Source of the DNA: Insolitispirillum peregrinum
GTDB taxonomy: Bacteria > Pseudomonadota > Alphaproteobacteria > Rhodospirillales > Rhodospirillaceae
Length of the DNA stretch: 64,000 nucleotides
Assembly (NCBI RefSeq): GCF_042665255.1
Contig: NZ_JBHTCD010000007.1
Reading direction: 5' to 3' (one strand)
Within the stretch, counting starts at the first letter, position 1. Each line of letters opens with the position of its first letter. The translations under genes and the position numbers were made by a program. Of the stretch, positions 8,854 through 16,528 are shown piece by piece. The notes under the pieces were generated by a model that was not told where the DNA came from, made no database searches, and saw only the letters and a program-made list of their open reading frames with translations.

Positions 8854-8889
8854 AAAACCCCGGCAGGAGGAGCCTCCTGCCGGGGTTTT
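8854..8889. terminator. Bidirectional rho-independent terminator
   Basis: AAAACCCCGGCAGGAGG (8854-8870) pairs perfectly over 17 bp with the arm at 8873-8889, with a minimal loop and flanking A- and T-runs. It separates the aminopeptidase gene from the convergent ThDP enzyme gene. Confidence 0.92.
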
Positions 8890-8911
8890 CTTTTGTTTGA
8901 TACTGTGATCG

Positions 8912-10588
8912 TTACGCCTGTCCGGCAGCCTTGCGCAGACCGCTGACGGTGGCCGACGGCGACAAAATGTCGGGGTCAACGCGCAGCTCGATCAGGGCCA
9001 GCCCGTCGCAGGCCAGCGCGCGGGCAAAGGCCGCCGGGAAGTCTTCGGTGCGCTCGACCACTTCGCCGTGACCGCCAAAGGCCCGCGCCAGCGCGGCAAA
9101 GTCGGTGGTCTGGCCCATGGTGGTGCCGCTGACCCGCCCCGGATAGCGCCGTTCCTGATGCATGCGGATGGTGCCATAGATGCCGTTGTTGACCACGATT
9201 TCGATCATCTTCGCGCCGTACTGCACGGCGGTGGCCAGTTCCTGCACGGTCATCATCAGGCAGCCGTCCCCGGAAAAGGCAATCGACAGTTTTTCCGGTT
9301 GGGTGATGGCGGCGGCGACGGCGGCCGGCGGGCCAAAGCCCATCGCGCCATTGGTCGGGGCCAGTTGGGTGCCCAGTTGACGATAGCGGAAATAGCGGTG
9401 CACCCAGATGGCATAGTTGCCGGCGCCGTTGCAGATCACCGTATCGGCGGGGGTGTTGTCGCGCACATGGCGGACGACGGCGCCCATGTCCAGAGCTGCC
9501 GTGCTGCCTGCCGGGGTGGTGAAGGCAAGGAAGCGGTCATGGGCGGCAGCCACGCGCGGATCGGTGCCGCTGCGCACGCTGCCCAGACCGGCCAGCGCGG
9601 CGGCGGCAGACACCATGTCGGCGGCAATCGGCAGGTCGGGCTGATAGACGCTGCCCAGTTCTTCCGGGTCGGCGTGGATGTGGATCAGGGTCTGCGGCAG
9701 GGCGGGCGGGACCAACAGTTCATAGCTGCTGGTGGTCATTTCGCCCAGCCGGGCACCGACCACCAGCAACAGGTCGCTGCTGGTCAGGGTTTCGCCCAGA
9801 ACCGGGTCGATGCCGATGCCGACGTGACCGGCATAATGCGGATGCTCGTTGTCGAACAGGTCCTGACAGCGGAACGAGACGCCCACCGGCAGGCTGTTGG
9901 CTTCGGCGAACTGGCGGATGTGGTCGCAGGCTTCGGCGGTCCAGCCCGAGCCACCGATCAGCAGGAACGGACGCTCGGCGCGGGCCAGGCGCTCGCCCAG
10001 TTCGGCAAGGGCGTCCGGCGTCGGGGCCGAGCGGGCCGGGCGGGCCTTCGGCAACGCAATGGCCTGCACCGCTTCGCGCAGCATGTCTTCCGGCAGGGCC
10101 AGCACCACCGGACCCGGACGGCCCGAAATGGCGGTGTGGAACGCCCGGCTGACGTATTCGGCCACCCGGCTGGGGTCGTCAATCTGCGCCACCCACTTGG
10201 CCATCTGGCCGTACATCCGGCGATAGTCGATTTCCTGGAACGCTTCGCGGTCGGCCTGATCGCGTGCCACCTGTCCGATGAACAGGATCATCGGCAGCGA
10301 GTCCTGAAAGGCGACATGCACCCCGGACGAGGCATTGGTGGCCCCCGGTCCGCGCGTCACCATGCAGATGCCCGGCTGGCCGGTCAGGCGGCCATGGGCG
10401 GCGGCCATCATCGACGCGCCGCCTTCCTGACGGCAGTTGACGAACCGGATGTCGGTATCGTGCAGGGCGTCCAGCACCGAAAGATAGCTTTCGCCCGGCA
10501 CGCCGAACACCGTGTCAACGCCATTGGCAATCAGTCCATCGACCAGCACCTGAGCGGCAGTGCGCGGGGTCGCAGTGGGGGTGCTCAT
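8912..10588 (-). CDS. ThDP-dependent enzyme, acetolactate synthase/2-oxoacid decarboxylase family
   Basis: A 558-residue three-domain ThDP enzyme. The PYR domain has the catalytic Glu in RQEGGASMMAAAHGR; a central Rossmann-like domain follows. The PP domain has the ThDP/Mg motif GDGCLMM...NNGIYGT. It resembles acetolactate synthase large-subunit-like proteins, but no regulatory subunit is nearby. It lies 33 bp downstream of an aminotransferase gene in the same direction, so the likely substrate is the 2-oxoacid made by that transaminase; decarboxylation or carboligation cannot be told apart by sequence. The ATG at 10588 is preferred (GGAG at 10 nt) over an upstream TTG at 10618. Confidence 0.85.
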   Translation of the reverse strand: MSTPTATPRTAAQVLVDGLIANGVDTVFGVPGESYLSVLDALHDTDIRFVNCRQEGGASMMAAAHGRLTGQPGICMVTRGPGATNASSGVHVAFQDSLPMILFIGQVARDQADREAFQEIDYRRMYGQMAKWVAQIDDPSRVAEYVSRAFHTAISGRPGPVVLALPEDMLREAVQAIALPKARPARSAPTPDALAELGERLARAERPFLLIGGSGWTAEACDHIRQFAEANSLPVGVSFRCQDLFDNEHPHYAGHVGIGIDPVLGETLTSSDLLLVVGARLGEMTTSSYELLVPPALPQTLIHIHADPEELGSVYQPDLPIAADMVSAAAALAGLGSVRSGTDPRVAAAHDRFLAFTTPAGSTAALDMGAVVRHVRDNTPADTVICNGAGNYAIWVHRYFRYRQLGTQLAPTNGAMGFGPPAAVAAAITQPEKLSIAFSGDGCLMMTVQELATAVQYGAKMIEIVVNNGIYGTIRMHQERRYPGRVSGTTMGQTTDFAALARAFGGHGEVVERTEDFPAAFARALACDGLALIELRVDPDILSPSATVSGLRKAAGQA

Positions 10589-10621
10589 TCCTGTCGTGCT
10601 CCGTTCTTGTGTGGGCAAAAG

Positions 10622-11854
10622 TTAGCTCAGGGCCGCAACGGCGCGGCTGATACGGGCCAGCGCATCGCGCAGCTCGGCCATCGAGGTGGCATAGGAAATG
10701 CGGAAATAGGGGGCCAGACCAAAGGCCGAGCCGGGCACCACCGCCACCCCGACCGCTGCCAGCAGATAGTTGCAGAACTCGCGGTCGTCGGTGATCACCG
10801 CCCCGTCAGGAGTTGTCTTGCCGATCACTCCGGCGCAGTTGGCAAAGGTGTAAAAGGCCCCCTCGGGCGTCTGGCAGGTCAGGCCGGGGATGGCGTTCAG
10901 GCCACTGACCACCATGTCGCGCCGTTCCTGGAACGAGCGGCAGCGTTCGGCCAGCACGCTCTGGTCGCCGTTCAGGGCTTCGAGGGCGGCGGCCTGACTG
11001 ATCGACGACGGGCAGGAGGTGGTCTGGCTCTGCACCACCGCCATCGCCTTGATCAGCGCCGTGGGGCCACCGGCATAGCCGATGCGCCAGCCGGTCATCG
11101 CATAGGCCTTGGAGACGCCGTTGACGGTCAGGGTGCGCGACTTCAGCGCCGGTTCGACCTGCGCTGGCGAGGCAAAGGTCATGCCGTCGTACAGAATGTG
11201 TTCGTACATGTCATCGGCCATGATCCACACCTGCGGATGACGCAGCAGTACATCCAGCACCGGGCGGTACTGTTCGGCGCTGTAGGCCGCCCCCGACGGA
11301 TTCGACGGCGAGTTCAGGATGATCCAGCGGGTTTTGGCGGTGATCGCCTTTTCCAGATCCTGCGGGTCGAGACGGAAGCCGTTTTCTTCCCGGCACGGCA
11401 CCAGCACCGGCACACCGCCCAGAATCTGCACGATGTCCAGATAGCTCACCCAGTAGGGGGTGGGGATGATCACTTCGTCGCCCGGATCAAGGGTGGCCAT
11501 CAGGGCGTTGAACAGCACCTGCTTGGCACCGGTCGAAACGGTGATCTCACTGGTCTCATAAGTCAGGCCGTTGTCGCGCTGGAATTTGGCAGCAATGGCG
11601 GCCTTCAGGGCCGGGGTGCCGTCGAGCGCGGTGTATTTGGTGTCGCCCCGGCGCATCGCCTGCGCGGCGGCGGCCTTGATCGGCTCGGGGGTGTCAAAAT
11701 CGGGCTCACCAGCCCCCAGAATGATGATGTTGCCGCCCTGACGCTTCATTTCGGCAGCACGGGCACCGATCTGCAAAATCTCGGAGACTCCCAGCGCGCC
11801 GACACGCACCGACGGGCGGAACTCGCTGGGGGAGGGGGAGGAAGGGTGCGCCAT
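10622..11854 (-). CDS. Class I PLP-dependent aminotransferase (AspC/AatA type)
   Basis: A 410-residue fold-type I transaminase of the bacterial aspartate-aminotransferase subgroup. It has the N-terminal GAGEPDFDTP motif, NSPSNPSGA for substrate carboxylate contact, the Schiff-base lysine in NGVSKAYAMTGWR (K249) and the C-terminal FRISYA arginine. The start at ATG 11854 is supported by AGAGG 7 nt upstream; the frame is open a further 38 codons. It is co-directional with the ThDP gene, and two palindromes at 11980-12033 lie upstream. It probably deaminates the amino acid imported by the adjacent ABC system. The exact substrate is unknown. Confidence 0.9.
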   Translation of the reverse strand: MAHPSSPSPSEFRPSVRVGALGVSEILQIGARAAEMKRQGGNIIILGAGEPDFDTPEPIKAAAAQAMRRGDTKYTALDGTPALKAAIAAKFQRDNGLTYETSEITVSTGAKQVLFNALMATLDPGDEVIIPTPYWVSYLDIVQILGGVPVLVPCREENGFRLDPQDLEKAITAKTRWIILNSPSNPSGAAYSAEQYRPVLDVLLRHPQVWIMADDMYEHILYDGMTFASPAQVEPALKSRTLTVNGVSKAYAMTGWRIGYAGGPTALIKAMAVVQSQTTSCPSSISQAAALEALNGDQSVLAERCRSFQERRDMVVSGLNAIPGLTCQTPEGAFYTFANCAGVIGKTTPDGAVITDDREFCNYLLAAVGVAVVPGSAFGLAPYFRISYATSMAELRDALARISRAVAALS

Positions 11855-11979
11855 CACGAGCCTCTTGGTTGGAAAACACGGCAAAGCGGCACTCCGAGGG
11901 GCGGATGTGCCTGCCATTGGTGTGTTCTGTGGGTTTACCGTGTTCTGGCCCATGATTAAAATCGACATTTGCGCAACAG

Positions 11980-12000
11980 ATCATTCCTGTCGGGAATGAT
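11980..12000. promoter_or_regulatory. Operator candidate 1: ATCATTCC-N5-GGAATGAT
   Basis: A perfect 8-bp inverted repeat with a 5-nt spacer, 126 bp upstream of the aminotransferase ATG. It contains the T-N11-A pattern of LysR-type binding sites. The same TCATTCC-N5-GGAATGA word recurs at 12015 and, with one mismatch, at 12927, next to the LysR gene start. Confidence 0.65.
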
Positions 12001-12014
12001 GTGGTGGCTCTGGG

Positions 12015-12033
12015 TCATTCCTCAATGGAATGA
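12015..12033. promoter_or_regulatory. Operator candidate 2: TCATTCC-N5-GGAATGA
   Basis: A perfect 7-bp inverted repeat with a 5-nt spacer, overlapping the last codons and the stop of the lysR gene. Its centre is 34 bp (about three helical turns) from that of the 11980 site, so two dimers could bind the same DNA face, as LysR tetramers do upstream of an activated promoter. The target would be the aminotransferase/ThDP operon. Confidence 0.6.
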
Positions 12034-12923
12034 TCGGCCCGCGCCTGATCAACAATCCACTGACTGAACAGGTGCAGGGGCGGGTAGGATGCCCGCTCGG
12101 ACGGGGTGGCGAGGTAGTACGCGCCATCACTGACCATTTCCCCCGGATATGGCGCCACCAGAGCGCCACGTTGCAGATGCTCCTGAATGAAAATGGTCGG
12201 GATCAGCGCAACGCCCAGACTGGCCATCGCCGCTTGGGTCAGGGTGTAAAACTGGTCAAACAGCATGCCGTGGACCGCCACGTCATCAATGCCCTGATGG
12301 GCCAGCCAGCGTTCCCACGCATCGGGGCGGGTGGTCAGGTGCAGCAAGGGCACCTGCAGGAAATCCGAGGGCTGCCTGATTTCGTGTGCCCGCAACAGGG
12401 CCGGGCTACAGACCGGAATGATGCTTTCCTTCATCAGAAAGGTCAGTTCGGCCCCCGGCCAGTAGGCCGGGCCGTGGTGAATGGCGGCATCGACCGAATC
12501 GAGGCGGAAATCAAAGCTGGAATAGCGGCTGACACAGTTGATCTGGATGCCGGGGTGCTTTTCCAGAAAATCCCCCAGTCTCGGGGTCAACCATAAGGCG
12601 CCAAAGGTCGGCAGGACGGCGAGGTTGAGTGTTCCGCCATGGGGATTGGCGCGGATGTTCAGCGAGGCGGTCGAGATGCGCCGCAAGACCTCGCTGATCT
12701 CGCGCGCATAGGATTCCCCCGCCGCCGTCAGGCGGATGGTCTGCCGTTCCCGAATGAACAGGTCAACGCCGATCTGCCGCTCCAGCGCCTGAATCTGGCG
12801 GCTGACGGCGCTTTGGGTCAGGTTCAGGTCGCGGGCGGCGGTGGTGACGCTGCCGGTGCGGGCGGCGGCCTCAAAGGCGGTCAACAGCGACAGCGATGGC
12901 AGGAAACGGCGCGGGATGGTCAT
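12015..12923 (-). CDS. LysR-family transcriptional regulator
   Basis: A 302-residue regulator with an N-terminal winged helix-turn-helix (about residues 5-65: LTAFEAAARTGSVTTAARDLNLTQSAVSRQIQALE) and a periplasmic-binding-like effector domain. Its sequence is of the GcvA-like subgroup. It sits between the amino-acid ABC operon (divergent, promoter region 12924-13175) and the aminotransferase/ThDP genes (downstream, same strand). Three copies of one palindrome flank it on both sides, so it most likely controls both units and itself. The effector may be the transported amino acid; this is inference. Confidence 0.92.
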   Translation of the reverse strand: MTIPRRFLPSLSLLTAFEAAARTGSVTTAARDLNLTQSAVSRQIQALERQIGVDLFIRERQTIRLTAAGESYAREISEVLRRISTASLNIRANPHGGTLNLAVLPTFGALWLTPRLGDFLEKHPGIQINCVSRYSSFDFRLDSVDAAIHHGPAYWPGAELTFLMKESIIPVCSPALLRAHEIRQPSDFLQVPLLHLTTRPDAWERWLAHQGIDDVAVHGMLFDQFYTLTQAAMASLGVALIPTIFIQEHLQRGALVAPYPGEMVSDGAYYLATPSERASYPPLHLFSQWIVDQARADHSIEE

Positions 12924-12926
12924 GGG

Positions 12927-12945
12927 TCATTCCATTTCAGAATGA
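12927..12945. promoter_or_regulatory. Operator candidate 3: TCATTCC-N5-AGAATGA
   Basis: The same palindrome as at 11980 and 12015 with one mismatch. It lies 4 bp upstream of the lysR start codon and about 230 bp upstream of the binding-protein gene. The position fits negative autoregulation combined with control of the divergent importer. Confidence 0.55.
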
Positions 12946-13047
12946 ATTGTTGATGAAAAGTTGTTATTAGGCATTGTCGCATCAATGTAAAGATTAATAA
13001 CAGGGCATGAAAACAATGTGCCCACTTTTAAATCAAACGGGAGGCTC

Positions 13048-13124
13048 CACAGGATTGCCGCGCATCAATCCTGTGAGCAAGAAAAGCAGACAAAAAACAG
13101 CAATCACCGACACCTGTCCGGTGT
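13048..13124 (+). promoter_or_regulatory. Structured 5' leader of the ABC importer operon
   Basis: A perfect 10-bp hairpin CACAGGATTG/CAATCCTGTG (13048-13057 with 13066-13075, 8-nt loop) is followed by a smaller ACACC/GGTGT hairpin (13110-13124). The second is nested in a longer imperfect pairing of AGCAG-ACAA with TTGTCCTGCT and is followed by the pyrimidine-rich CTTTTTCTTTT at about 13140-13150, just before the start codon at 13176. It may be an attenuator or ligand-sensing leader. No known riboswitch class was recognised. Confidence 0.4.
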
Positions 13125-13175
13125 TGTCCTGCTTCTGCCGCTTTTTCTTTTAGAACGTCACACAGGGGAATCGTC

Positions 13176-14009
13176 ATGTTTGCAGTTTTTCCTAAGTTTG
13201 CGTCACGAGTTCTTGCCGCTGCCGCCGTTCTGGCTGGCCTGAGCGCCTCGCCTGCTCTGGCTGAAGGTGGCGAAAGCTTTTGGCAAGGGGTTCAGAAGTC
13301 CGGGCAATTGCGCTGTGGTGCTGCCGTTTACGCGCCGTTCGTGATGCGCGATCCGACCACCGGGGCCTATAGCGGCTTCTTTGCCGACCTGTGCCGCCAG
13401 TACGCGGACGTGCTGAAGGTCAAGGCGGTGTTCGTCGATACCACCTGGGACAACATCGTTGCCGGTTTGCAGGCGGGAAAATGGGACATGTCGCTGGCGC
13501 TGAACCGCACGCCGGAACGGGCGCTGGCGGTCAGCTTCTCGATCCCGGCAGTGCAGTACGAAGTCACGCTGGCCTACAACAAGAACAACCCCAAGGTTGG
13601 CGCCGCGCCGAAGTCGATGGCTGACGTTGACAAGGCCGGAATGACGGTGGCGGTCACCTCGGGGACGGTACAGGACAAGGCAGTCTCTGCCGTGCTGAAA
13701 CAGGCCCAGGTGCTGCGCCTGCCGTCCGAAGACGAAGCCCGTCTGGCGGTGCTGTCGAAGCGGGCCGACCTGCTGGCCGGTGGCTCGGATGCCAACCAGT
13801 TGTTCCTGCAATCCCATGCCGACACCATCACCACCTTTGCTCCGCAACCGGCGCTGATGAAGCAGGGGGTGGCCTTTGGCTTCCCGCACCAGCTCACCTA
13901 TACCGACATCGAAGCCTTCAACATCTTCCTCGAGCAGAAAGTCGTCACCGGGGAAATCAACGCGATGTTTGAAAAGTCGGTCGATGAGGTCCTGAAGGGC
14001 ATTCACTGA
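13176..14009 (+). CDS. Amino-acid ABC transporter periplasmic binding protein (family 3)
   Basis: A 277-residue solute-binding protein with a Sec signal peptide (cleavage near residue 29, ALA-EG). The SBP_bac_3 fold follows: GQLRCGAAVYAPFVMRDPTTGAYSGFFADLC and GLQAGKWDMSLALNRTPERA are the usual ligand-loop motifs. It delivers a polar amino acid or related compound to the permeases encoded downstream. The ATG at 13176 has AGGGGAA upstream. A stem-loop after the stop probably gives higher expression of this subunit than of the membrane parts. Confidence 0.9.
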   Translation: MFAVFPKFASRVLAAAAVLAGLSASPALAEGGESFWQGVQKSGQLRCGAAVYAPFVMRDPTTGAYSGFFADLCRQYADVLKVKAVFVDTTWDNIVAGLQAGKWDMSLALNRTPERALAVSFSIPAVQYEVTLAYNKNNPKVGAAPKSMADVDKAGMTVAVTSGTVQDKAVSAVLKQAQVLRLPSEDEARLAVLSKRADLLAGGSDANQLFLQSHADTITTFAPQPALMKQGVAFGFPHQLTYTDIEAFNIFLEQKVVTGEINAMFEKSVDEVLKGIH

Positions 14010-14023
14010 GTTTCCTGACCACC

Positions 14024-14055
14024 GGGGGCCTGCAACTGCATGGCCCCCTCTTCTT
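14024..14055 (+). terminator. Intra-operon attenuator-type hairpin
   Basis: GGGGGCC (14024-14030) pairs with GGCCCCC (14042-14048) across an 11-nt loop, followed by TCTTCTT. It lies between the binding-protein gene and the ATPase gene, where a partial terminator usually sets excess binding-protein synthesis. Confidence 0.6.
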
Positions 14056-14100
14056 GTGGTGAGGAACGCGCTGTTGGCGTGAGAAGTCAGGATAGTGATG

Positions 14101-14880
14101 ATGAGCACAAACACCTCTGCGCCCCTGGTCAGCATTCGCGGTCTGCACAAGGCCTATAGTCCGACGGTGCAGGTGATCAAGGGCATTGATCTGGACATGC
14201 ATGCCGGTGACCGGCTGGTGGTGATCGGTCCCAGTGGCGGCGGCAAAAGCACGCTGTTGCGGGTGCTGATGGGGCTGGAGACCATTGACAAGGGCTCCAT
14301 CGCCTTTGACGGCCAGCCCTATATTCGGGCCGATGAGGCCCGTGGCAAGACCAGCATCGACACCAAAGTTCGCAATTCGATCGGGATGGTGTTCCAGAAC
14401 TATACCCTGTTCCCGCATCTGACCATTGTGGAAAACCTGATCCTCGCCCCGTGCAAAAGCCGGGGGGAAAAGGAAACGGTGGCCAAGGACCGGGCGCTGA
14501 CCTTCCTGACCCGCTTTGGTTTGCGCGACAAGGCCACCGTCTATCCATCGCAACTGTCAGGCGGGCAGAAGCAGCGGGTGGCGATTGCGCGCGCCTTGAT
14601 GCTCGACCCCAAGTTGATGCTGTTTGACGAAGTCACCTCGGCGCTGGACCCGGAACTGGTGGCCGAAGTCGAACAGGTGATCCAGCAACTGGCGCTGCAA
14701 AACCTGTCGATGATGATTGTGACCCATGACATGTGGTTTGCCAAAAACATCGCCTCGCGTGTGCTGTTCTGCGCCGGGGGTACCATCGTCGAGGATGGTC
14801 CGCCCGAACAGGTGATGGGCGCACCGCGGGAAGAACGCACCCGCGAGTTCCTCAGCCGGGTTTTCCACATCGGGGCGTAA
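14101..14880 (+). CDS. Amino-acid ABC transporter ATP-binding protein (GlnQ/HisP type)
   Basis: A 259-residue ATPase with Walker A GPSGGGKST, Q-loop MVFQNYTLF, signature LSGGQKQR, Walker B LMLFDEVTSALD and the switch His in VTHD. The order and length match polar-amino-acid-uptake ATPases. Three consecutive start codons exist (GTG 14095, ATG 14098, ATG 14101); the last gives the best 8-nt spacing to the CAGGA box. It is the second gene of the importer operon, 11 bp before the first permease. Confidence 0.92.
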   Translation: MSTNTSAPLVSIRGLHKAYSPTVQVIKGIDLDMHAGDRLVVIGPSGGGKSTLLRVLMGLETIDKGSIAFDGQPYIRADEARGKTSIDTKVRNSIGMVFQNYTLFPHLTIVENLILAPCKSRGEKETVAKDRALTFLTRFGLRDKATVYPSQLSGGQKQRVAIARALMLDPKLMLFDEVTSALDPELVAEVEQVIQQLALQNLSMMIVTHDMWFAKNIASRVLFCAGGTIVEDGPPEQVMGAPREERTREFLSRVFHIGA

Positions 14881-14891
14881 AGGATAAGGCC

Positions 14892-15560
14892 ATGACCTAT
14901 ACCTTTGACTTCATGGCCGTCCGTCACGGGCTGGGCGTGCTGTTTGACGGGTTGCTGGTGACGTTGGAACTGACGGTGGCGGCCAATGTGATCGGGCTGA
15001 CCTTCGGCTTCGGGCTGGCCCTGCTGGTGATGCACCGCTGGGCGGTGCTGCGCTGGCCGGCGTCGCTGTTTGTTGAATTCTTTCGCTGTACGCCCGCGAT
15101 CATCCAGATTGTCTGGTTCTTTTACTGTGTCCCGATGTTGTTCGATGTCTATCTGGACGCGATGACCATGGGGATTCTGGCGCTGGCCTGCAACCTGACC
15201 GCCTTTAATGCCGAAGCCTATCGGGCGGCGATTCAGGCGGTGCCCAGGGATTACCGCGATGCCGGGATTGCGCTGGGCCTGAACGGCTGGCAGCGCATCC
15301 GCTACATCGTGCTGCCGACCGCTTTCCGGGCGGCGGTGCCGGTGCTGGTCAGCAACGGCATCGGCATTTTCCAGCAGACGGCGCTGGTGGCGATCGTTGC
15401 CTTGCAGGACCTGATGTACATGGGCAAATCGCTGGCAACCGAAAGCTATCGTCCGATCGAGACCTTTACGGTGGTGGCGCTGATTTACTTTGCGGTGTCG
15501 TTCCCGGTGTCGCAACTGGCGAGCTGGTTTGAACATCGGCGGGACCGGCTGGCGCGCTGA
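14892..15560 (+). CDS. Amino-acid ABC transporter permease 1 (HisM/GlnP type)
   Basis: A 222-residue inner-membrane subunit with about five membrane spans and the EAA loop EAYRAAIQAVPRDYRDAGIALGLNGWQ that contacts the ATPase. Short polar-amino-acid permeases like this work as heterodimers with the neighbouring permease. It starts at ATG 14892, 11 bp after the ATPase gene. Confidence 0.92.
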   Translation: MTYTFDFMAVRHGLGVLFDGLLVTLELTVAANVIGLTFGFGLALLVMHRWAVLRWPASLFVEFFRCTPAIIQIVWFFYCVPMLFDVYLDAMTMGILALACNLTAFNAEAYRAAIQAVPRDYRDAGIALGLNGWQRIRYIVLPTAFRAAVPVLVSNGIGIFQQTALVAIVALQDLMYMGKSLATESYRPIETFTVVALIYFAVSFPVSQLASWFEHRRDRLAR

Positions 15561-15577
15561 CGAGAGGAGAGCCAAAA

Positions 15578-16243
15578 ATGGACTACAACTTTGCTTTCGT
15601 GTTGCGCTATCAGGACGCCCTGCTGATCGGCCTGAGAATGACCGTGATGATATCGCTGGCCTCGATTGCCATCGGCTGCCTGTGGGGCTTTGTGCTGGGA
15701 ATGGCGCGCGGCTCTTCGCTGCGCTGGGCACGGGTATTGGCGACGGTTTACATCGAGTTCTTTCGCGGCACCCCGGTGATCGTGCAACTGTTCTGGGTGT
15801 TCTTTTGCCTGCCGCTGTTGCTGGGGATCGAGCTGTCGAACATGGCCTCGGGGATTGTTGCCCTCAGCCTGTACATGGGGGCGATCAGCGCCGAAAGCTT
15901 CCGCGCGGCGCTGAAGACCATCAGTCCCGACCAGCATAACGCCTGTGTGGCGCTGGGCCTGTCGCGCTATGCCGAAATCCGCTATGTGCTGATGCCGCAG
16001 GCGATTTTGCGCGCGATTCCGACCCTGCTGTCGAACTGCGTCAGCCTGTTCAAGGAAAGCGCGCTGGTGTCGGCGGTGGGGATGGCCGACCTGATGTTCG
16101 TCGGCCAGAACATTTCCAACGCCACCGCCCGCCCGGTCGAAGTGCTGACGGTGGTGGCGGTGATCTACTTCGTGATTGCCTTCCCGTTGACCCGGGGCGT
16201 CACGGTGCTGGAACGCAAGGTGCTGAAGGGGTTGGCTGTATAA
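15578..16243 (+). CDS. Amino-acid ABC transporter permease 2 (HisQ/GlnP type)
   Basis: A 221-residue inner-membrane subunit, paralogous to the previous gene, with EAA loop ESFRAALKTISPDQHNACVALGLSR. It starts at ATG 15578 with GAGAGGAGAG upstream. It completes a binding protein-ATPase-permease-permease operon. No terminator follows directly; a dispersed repeat with several hairpins begins about 68 bp downstream and may end transcription. Confidence 0.92.
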   Translation: MDYNFAFVLRYQDALLIGLRMTVMISLASIAIGCLWGFVLGMARGSSLRWARVLATVYIEFFRGTPVIVQLFWVFFCLPLLLGIELSNMASGIVALSLYMGAISAESFRAALKTISPDQHNACVALGLSRYAEIRYVLMPQAILRAIPTLLSNCVSLFKESALVSAVGMADLMFVGQNISNATARPVEVLTVVAVIYFVIAFPLTRGVTVLERKVLKGLAV

Positions 16244-16310
16244 AGATCATGGAGTGCCGCTCTTTTCACAGGGCATGACAGTCCTCGCAGGGAGATGGAC
16301 TACCGTCCAT

Positions 16311-16425
16311 ACCTGTTCGGGGGCAATGCCCCCGATCCCCCATTTTTCTTTAAAAATCAAACTAATGGGGTCTGGGGCCGACTGGCCCCAGCGAGGTGTG
16401 GAGCAGCGCTCCATGATCTTGTTTT
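16311..16425 (+). repeat. Dispersed intergenic repeat, family 1 copy A
   Basis: About 115 bp co-linear with the copy at 30792-30907 (roughly three quarters identical by eye, same orientation). It holds three hairpins in order: GGGGGC-AAT-GCCCCC (16319-16333), TGGGGCC/GGCCCCA (16373-16390) and TGGAGC/GCTCCA (16399-16413), with an AT-rich stretch between the first and second. Both copies end in GTTTT. Base changes in one arm are matched in the other between copies, so the RNA or DNA structure appears conserved. Confidence 0.75.
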
Positions 16426-16465
16426 CTGTTTGTCGTGTACAGTGATCCGACGCACTGCTGTAACG

Positions 16466-16503
16466 AAAACCGCGCGGGAGGCATGACCCTTCCGCGCGGT
16501 TTT
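16466..16503. terminator. Bidirectional rho-independent terminator
   Basis: AAAACCGCGCGG (16466-16477) pairs perfectly with CCGCGCGGTTTT (16492-16503). It ends aroC transcription from the right and can end the ABC operon from the left. Confidence 0.88.
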
Positions 16504-16528
16504 CAGCAGGCAAAGAGCGGTGGCAGGG

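Noticed and set aside
9068..11959. A 963-codon open frame on the plus strand opposite the ThDP enzyme and aminotransferase genes
   Set aside because: The two minus-strand genes have complete domain motifs; the antisense frame is open only because GC-rich codons rarely make stops on the other strand, and its translation is His/Arg/Gly-rich without any family pattern.
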